Source: Schistosoma mansoni | Taxonomy: Eukaryota; Platyhelminthes; Trematoda; Strigeidida; Schistosomatidae | Assembly: GCF_000237925.1 (NCBI RefSeq) | Contig: NW_017386006.1 | Location: 186,001 to 250,000 of the forward strand | DNA: 64,000 nt | Direction: 5' to 3' | In this document: positions 58,101 to 64,000 of the stretch, piece after piece | Layout of the letters: every line of letters begins with the position of its first letter | How positions within the stretch are numbered: the stretch's first letter is position 1 | Made by a program: the position numbers and the translations under genes | Notes under the pieces: model-generated | Database searches by the model: none | The model's input: only the letters and a program-made list of their open reading frames with translations | Told to the model about the DNA's origin: nothing

Positions 58101-59172
58101 ATTATTATTAATGACTTTATTCAATATTATATTTTTGGTACAATATAGGATATTTTTAGACCAAAGTATTTCATTCAACATGTTCCTTTCATAAAAAAGT
58201 GACCGACGACTGGATACAGTTATACTTGAATTAAGTAAATAAACTATCTGGAATTAAATGAAACGTTTTTTAACAGGATAAGAATTTGTACAGTCTTTAA
58301 TTAGCAACATGTTTTGCAGTACAATTTAATGACTAGATCAGCTCTTAAAACCTGTTCTGTAACCTTAGTTACTTGTAACTTAATTTCTAGACGATTATCA
58401 AAATAATTTGTTTAATAGTGCATGAAATAACTAAAAAGTATCCTAGTTTTATCGTCATATCATCTATTTTAACTATTTGGCTTATACAAAACTTCTAGCC
58501 ATTTAAACTATTATCTTGCTCTGTTTATAAATGCATATTATCAATGAACAATTCAACTGTTCGTTCCATAATCAATAAACTAGTAATTCAAAAGAGTGTA
58601 TATAAATATATAACCAGTAACCGGAACTTGTTGTGTTATCCCATTATTTATTATCATTATTCTTATTAATACTTTAAATATTATTCTATCAAATTAACAA
58701 TGTTATTCAGATTTATTTCTAATTACCAAAAGAGGAAAGAGACTATTATATAAAATAGAATGATTATACTTTTCAAATAATTATAAACTTCCGACGGGTA
58801 AATATCTTTCTCCCATTATTTTAGTTAAATCATAAATCTTTTGATAGGGTTTTATATTTGTTTACAAAGAGAAAAAAAAATGTGAACGTTTGTTTTACTA
58901 TGTTTTTCACACTCACACGTTCTATCGTTTAAAAAAAAATTATAATATGAAGACATATTGATTTAACTGTTATTATCTGAAAATATTTAATATGTTATGC
59001 ATAGAACAACGATCATTTCTTTTATTCTGATCGAGAAATCTTATCTTTAAATGATCACTTTAAGATAATTAACAAATCACCTAGGCATGTATCATCAAAC
59101 AAGATATCGAACTTACTGTAAAATACAAATATATAATCAGTAAACTAGTTCAAATGATATATGAAATTCTAC

Positions 59173-59433
59173 TGTGATGCATGCTACTTATATTGACAGA
59201 TATAAGTGGTGTGTAACACTGATTAGAAGTGAAAGGCCTGTCAAAGAAGATTGAACTGTAGAAAAAAGAAAGGAATTGAGCAATTGAAGATCATGAAAGA
59301 CATAAAGAAAAATTGATGAAATGTTTGCAAATGTAATATTTAATGTATATTGTTTTCACATTTTACCAAAGAACTCTGTAATTTTGCGTTAGATAATAAA
59401 TTGGCTATCCTCACCAAGTCTTCGTTCACTACA
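59173..59433 (+). mobile_element. LTR-like dispersed repeat, copy 3, with 4-bp CTAC direct repeats (family C)
   Basis: It begins TGTGATGCATGCTACTTATA and ends TTCGTTCACTACA, flanked on both sides by CTAC (59169-59172 and 59434-59437). Four- or five-base duplications are typical of LTR-retrotransposon integration. Shared blocks with the other copies include GACAGATATAAG, GAACTCTGTAATTTTGCG and AATAAATTGGC. Confidence 0.55.
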
Positions 59434-59739
59434 CTACTGCTAAAAATCACTGAAATCAGATTCTGTTAAGATTTCTATGAAGAAGAGTTACATTGGAGAA
59501 ACTGAATATTACATTTTTGTCAAACACTAACTTAAATGGTTTTCGTGAATGTATAGAGTATGGATGACTGCTATCCTTTAATTATTAATTAGTGTCTGAA
59601 ATAGTTTATCCTGGTTCGAAAAACTGGTAGTTATGTCGAGAATGTCTTTTAGGGAAAATCTTGGAAAAAAAGAATAAAACCATTAGACTGAGCATTTTGC
59701 AAACTTAGATTTAAGATTCCTTTGAAATTATAAACTGAT

Positions 59740-59870
59740 AAGTGTCAAATTACCAGTGAAAACCTGGAAGCACTGGATGACCGTTTCGTCCCACCATGAG
59801 AATCCTCAGCAGCGACGGTCTCTGTAACCTCTTACTGACAATTAGATACAAGGTCTTTAATCATTGAATC
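59740..59870 (-). mobile_element. Family B SINE, 3' half and ribozyme
   Basis: The + strand reads TACCAGTGAAAACCTGGAAG, CACTGGATGACCGTTTCGTC, CCACCATGAGAATCCTCAGC, AGCGACGGTCTCTGTAACC. The promoter half is worn (GATACAAGGTCTTTAATC). Confidence 0.65.
59770..59814 (-). ncRNA. Hammerhead ribozyme in family B SINE, possibly intact core
   Basis: On the minus strand: CTGAGGA, a stem II region ending GGGAC, GAAAC, stem III ACGG with a mismatch on its other strand, and ATC triplet before CAGTGC (allowed by the NUH rule). Stem I (CGCTG with CAGTG) has one mismatch. Confidence 0.5.
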
Positions 59871-60334
59871 ATCATCACTTGCGTGTACACATTTACATTT
59901 GTGCTAAACGTATCCAAGTATTCTCAAGTGTAGCTAAGTATAAATGACAAAGCAAGACAACTTATTTTAAAAAACCCATCGCATCTAATTATCCTCCGAG
60001 TGTTATATTAATTGGTTAGTAAATATAAGACAAGCAAGAAGTATCGTGGCTTAGTTAGTGTCATTTAATAGTACTACTTTCTCTGATATCAGATAACATT
60101 TTGACAATTAAAAAATAATCCAGATTAAAACTGATGCTTAAAATATTGCAGTCATACTAATTAATTTGCCAAAAACTATTTTTCTAACCTGTAAAGCTGT
60201 TAACATTTTTGTACAAATTTTATTAAGAACGAAAACCGATAAAAATTAGATGGTATCAAAAGTTTAATAAGGTTTATCTATGTAGGTAGTTGAGGACTAT
60301 CTGTTTGAGGTACTCATGATTATTGTAACTAATG

Positions 60335-60540
60335 GTTAGAGACTGTTACTGATGTGGTTCAGAATCACTGGCAGTGACATACACTCATGATTCACTCTTT
60401 GTCTTATCTCAAGTCCTCAGTCATGAAATGTACGTAAACATTTTTCTGATCTCCATACCTAATCTTCTCTACGATCAATAATAATGTTACTACCTCTACC
60501 TCTCTGGGACACTTCCCCTGATAATTTTATGTCCTTGTAG
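60335..60540 (+). mobile_element. LINE 3' end, degenerate (family D)
   Basis: The + strand gives traces of the C-terminus (WLETVTDVVQN, then MIHSLSYLK across a stop), parallel to the copy at 6021-6466. The 3' UTR part matches the copy at 2310 (TTTTTCTGATCTCCATACC...CTACCTCTACC). The GACT tail is not seen. Confidence 0.4.
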
Positions 60541-60860
60541 GAATCCAATGAGTCAAAAGTAATATGATATATGTTTATACCGAGTCTCACTGAAGAAAGC
60601 AATCAATATTATTTCACAGTATAAAATTATTCAAAATTCTTTATACTTTTTATTTCAAAAATTCGTATTTCAATAAATCCCTTACAATTATAATAATTAT
60701 AGTCATAATAACAATAATAAAGTTATTCCTATAATTATGATAATTACTGTCAATTGTTAAAAAAAGATTAGCTTAGGAAAAAGACTTATTGTACATGATG
60801 CATACTACCAGAACAGAAGACTCATCTACACATATACATTTATATATCTTTATCCATATA

Positions 60861-61180
60861 TGGTAAGCAGAGATGGATAGTGGCTAGCAGTGCAATCCAG
60901 TTTGACGCGCGTTCCTTTCTATTTGGGACTCGTCAGCTGGATGTACCTGCATCTCAGAGTTGATGTTCACTCTGGGACTCGAACCCAGTACCCTCGCTTC
61001 AAACGCCATCGCGTTATCCACTCGGCCACAGCTAGCCACTATGCATCTCTACTTACCATGCTTGTGAATTAAGGCTATTTCGAGGCAATACGCACAGTAT
61101 GCACATATGCCAATTAGAGACTGACCAGTTGCAGTCCTAACACATCGATGGGAAGATTCAAACAAACAATACTAATTGAA
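60861..61180. mobile_element. Family A SINE insertion, fold-back form, with 12-bp target-site duplication
   Basis: TTTATCCATATA (60849-60860) and TTTATCCCTATA (61181-61192) flank it, with one mismatch. The left part (60861-61028) is a core in minus orientation with box B and box A intact. The right part (61029-61180) is the last 30 bp of a core (GCTAGCCACTATGCATCTC) plus the complete tail in plus orientation. Core and tail face each other as in the insertion at 3166. The ribozyme on the minus strand is damaged: GGAACGCGCGTC replaces GGACGAAACGCG. Confidence 0.8.
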
Positions 61181-62337
61181 TTTATCCCTATAGTTTTTTG
61201 AGTTTTCTACTTAACTATCTTACTTCCTAGATGTATTTATACCTATTTTTACGGTTTCATGATAGTAGAACATTTTGTCTTCTTCATTTCTTTGAAAATA
61301 TATTTATTTAATATTCATAATATTTTATTATGTAACAATTTTTTTATTTTCATTCTTCCTATAATTGATTACTATAATTATTATTATTAAATATGGGTAT
61401 ATCTATCTCTATACTTCAAAATTAAGTTACTTGTTTAAAAGGAAATTATGATTTGAGGTTATTACAAATCTACTCGCTACATTTGTACAACATTTGTGAC
61501 AGATGACAACTTAAAAATATGTACAAATAAATCCTTTTACATTCATCTGCTTTGTCGTAAGGTTCCAAAGTAATATAGAATAACAATTTAGTGTTCCACG
61601 AAGTTTGCTTCATGAAGTTAATTGTCAAAAAACAGTTACCTAGCACTTTCTGGTTTTTACTGATTTTCGATATGTTTATGATTGTTTTTGGATTATTCAG
61701 GACAATGATTGAATAATGTGACTGACAGAGATGAACATCTTATTCAGATTATCTAGTAGATTATTATAAGTACACTGTATGTTTGTATATCATTTTTTAA
61801 CTATTTCGAAATGTCATATACTCGTTGACTGGGCATAGTAATGTTAACCTACATTGTCGATTGTAAAATCCTTAGCTTCAGAATATTTGAGATTTTGAAG
61901 TCATACCTAACTGACTAAAAGATTTTAACATCAAACACTTGGCTGGATATTTTTTTACTTCTCTCTCTATTCTATGTTGAGCGTTTGAATCAGAAAGCAG
62001 GCAGTAATTTACTTTGTTTTATTAATAGTCCAGGCTACATCCATCGGTCAAAACTAACTGACTGTTTTTAACCTAATATAATTAAAGATTTGTAAATGTA
62101 AAAAATTGTAAGCTTTCATAAAGATAATCGTACAATTGGTCAAGGATTGAAAATATGCATTACAAGTGAACAAAAACCGTTGGTCTGAATGTTTTAAATC
62201 TACTACGATTTAGATTCATAAGTTTAGTTGCATGTAAAACTATTCAAAATTAATTCAATTTTGAAATGGATTGGATTATCCTGTTGTGGATGTTTGTGAC
62301 AGAAACTTGATATCATTATTGTGACACAACTTCGCGA

Positions 62338-62528
62338 AGAGTAGATGGAATGAGGCTAACAGTGAAATCCAGGAAGGGAGTTTCACCCTATTTTGGACTC
62401 ATGAGTTGAATGTAATCCATCTCAGAGCTGACATTCAGTCCGGTACTCAAACCCAGTTTCTTTCACTCCAAGCTCCATTACATTATCTACTTAGCTACTG
62501 AGTCCGAAAAGCCTCTAACCTGTGCAAA
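62338..62528 (-). mobile_element. Family A SINE core, degenerate
   Basis: The + strand reads GTAGATGGAATGAGGCTAAC, AGTGAAATCCAGGAAGGGAG, TTTCACCCTATTTTGGACTC, ATGAGTTGAATGTAATCC, CTCAAACCCAGTTTC (reversed box B) and TAGCTACTGAGTCCG (reversed box A and 5' end). The GAAA strand of the ribozyme is kept as GTGAAAC; the CTGA strand is CTCATGAG. Confidence 0.65.
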
Positions 62529-63221
62529 ATTACATAGACATTTCTAATATACATATAAATTTTTTTCAACTTGCATCTTCAATCATTCTTCTACCTTAAT
62601 TATCTCTGCACTTGAGGTCATTGGTCAGATAAATGAATACATTCTCGAGATTTCATCTAATCCACAACATCTAATACTACAAAATTTAAATTCAGCGAAC
62701 GACTTCCTGGAATTTTTAATTAAATTTCCTTTCTGTTGTCATTCTTCATATTATTATTGCTGTATTCTTTGTTACGCCTCATTAGTTTCGTCTTTGGTAC
62801 TCAATATAAAATGTTATTACATTAAGTTGAAACAACAATCAAATATTCACAGGATTTTGATCAAATAACTCAAGATAGTGATCAAAATTAACTTTGTATC
62901 ACATAGAAATTTGAACAAGACAAAAATGACTTGATAAATTGAATCTTTATTTTGTTATATGAAGCATTTAGGTAAACAATAACAAAAATAATAAGTCCAA
63001 ATAGAACCAAATCAGCAACTTTTTATCTATCCCATTTGTACATTCTTTCGTTGTTTTCTGTTGGTTTGTTTACTGTTCTTTATTCAAACAACAAAAAGCG
63101 TCAACTATCTTATTAACATATAAAAGTCTTATTCATTAAATATTATTTGAGTTTATTCTTTGATTAAGTCAACAATTGGATGAATAGTGAACATAAATAG
63201 CCAGAATATTATTCTAGCTCT

Positions 63222-63300
63222 AATGTGAACATCAGCACCAGAATTCAAATACATTCGATTGACGAGTTCTCAATTGGACGAAACATCGATCTGTGTCATA
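63222..63300 (+). mobile_element. Family A SINE fragment
   Basis: ATGTGAACATCAGCACCAGA, CAAATACATTCGATTGACGA, GTTCTCAATTGGACGAAACA, TCGATCTGTG. Core TTGACGAG and CGAAAC are recognisable, but stem III and the 3' end are lost. Confidence 0.5.
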
Positions 63301-63654
63301 ACAATGTTAGTTTATATGTGAAAGTGTTCTACCTTAAATTCTTCCAATTTTTTTTATGTTAATGCTCAACCACTAAATTCATGCTTTTAAAGTTCATTCT
63401 GTCATTTTATCATTTCCTTTTCAATCAATTAATTCAAATCGTAAAAAATTACATATTCTATTAAGTAATCTATCTTTTAGACATTTCAAAAAATTATCTT
63501 TTCTACTATATTTTACTTTAATACATGTCTATTAATCACATAACCTATTCAGATGCGTTTATGAAACGTTTACGACCTATCGCTTTACAAGGTACAAAAA
63601 AGCGCAATCAAAGACATTGTGGTGGCTGACAACATGTGTTGAGAAGAATGAACA

Positions 63655-63960
63655 TTATCTATATGTCTATTCCTGAACTTTTTATTTTCAACGGTCGATC
63701 ACTAATGGGCAAGGAGGACTATCCTCAGTTCCTACTAAATCAAAACATGTATCGTAATTGTAGTGTAATCACAATTCGAAAATCTTGATTAAATGACTTA
63801 CAAGACGATTACTTAGTATCACTACAAGATTTTAATATATATCGTCAGGATGGGCTTAGCAGTAAGAAAAGGTTTGTCAGCGGTGTAGCTACATTTGTAA
63901 ACCTGAACCGATGTCGATTTACTTTTACTTGTTTTATGTATTAAAACCACTTTATCGACT
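63655..63960 (+). pseudogene. Non-LTR retrotransposon endonuclease N-terminus (CR1/jockey type), decayed
   Basis: The + strand reads IFNGRSLMGKEDYPQFLLNQ, NMYRNCSVIT, then a stop, LNDLQDDYLVSLQDFNIYRQ, DGLSSKKR and GVATFVN. Order and motifs (NGRSL, W or stop then LND, F-x-I-Y-R-Q-D, a GGGV-like block) are those of the start of an AP-type endonuclease of the CR1/Perere-like group. It breaks off before the window end, with at least one stop and a frameshift. Confidence 0.6.
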
Positions 63961-64000
63961 GTCTAACTTTAAGACGCCGTCCACAATACTTAATTAAATA

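Larger units (their letters stand above)
55155..64000 (+). other. NDRG-family gene, intron after exon C (continues beyond the window)
   Basis: GTAAGT donor. It contains SINE copies, one LTR-like repeat, a LINE 3' end and an endonuclease fragment, listed separately. From 55160 to 59170 I see only AT-rich sequence with chance short frames (for example 56637-56960). Also empty are 59440-59735, 59870-60330, 60545-60845, 61195-62335, 62530-63220 and 63300-63650. Confidence 0.65.

Noticed and set aside
63541-63632. Possible additional exon (AG before GATGCGTTTATGAAACG, GT after TTTACAAG)
   Set aside because: Encoded residues (DAFMKRLRPIALQG) do not fit the next NDRG segment, and the DNA leads into a retrotransposon remnant.

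Overview
The window looks like nuclear DNA of a blood fluke (Schistosoma). It is AT-rich and full of tRNA-derived, hammerhead-ribozyme-bearing SINEs of the Sm-alpha type, decayed Penelope-like elements (PLEs), and RTE and other non-LTR retrotransposon remnants. There is no bacterial or viral gene organisation. I cannot fix the species from sequence alone.

The only host gene I can support is on the + strand. Three short exons (10643-10760, 36501-36563, 55094-55154) join in phase into a continuous segment of an NDRG-family protein (N-myc downstream-regulated gene family, an alpha/beta-hydrolase fold without the catalytic serine). The introns between them are about 25.7 kb and 18.5 kb. The first and last exons of the gene lie outside the window, so nearly all 64 kb is NDRG intron.

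The introns are a graveyard of mobile elements. Family A is a SINE of the Sm-alpha type: a tRNA-like Pol III promoter, a hammerhead, and a roughly 130-bp tail. Family B is a second tRNA-derived SINE with its own promoter and hammerhead. A dispersed 260-285-bp TG...CA repeat looks like a solo LTR. Five 3' ends of one LINE carry GACT-type tails. PLE pieces with a GIY-YIG domain lie at 20.2-23.3, 30.5-30.9, 34.3-34.5, 43.3-44.4 and 50.3 kb. RTE pieces lie at 21.3-22.6 and 32.6-33.6 kb, and a CR1/jockey-type endonuclease start lies at the right edge.

The most interesting pattern is structural. Several SINE and PLE insertions are bounded by target-site duplications of 9-16 bp yet contain inverted (fold-back) copies of their own sequence. 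Two family-A copies share an identical 9-nt deletion that removes hammerhead stem III and the cleavage site. An RTE element sits inside an older PLE. Two 200-N assembly gaps fall inside family-A copies.
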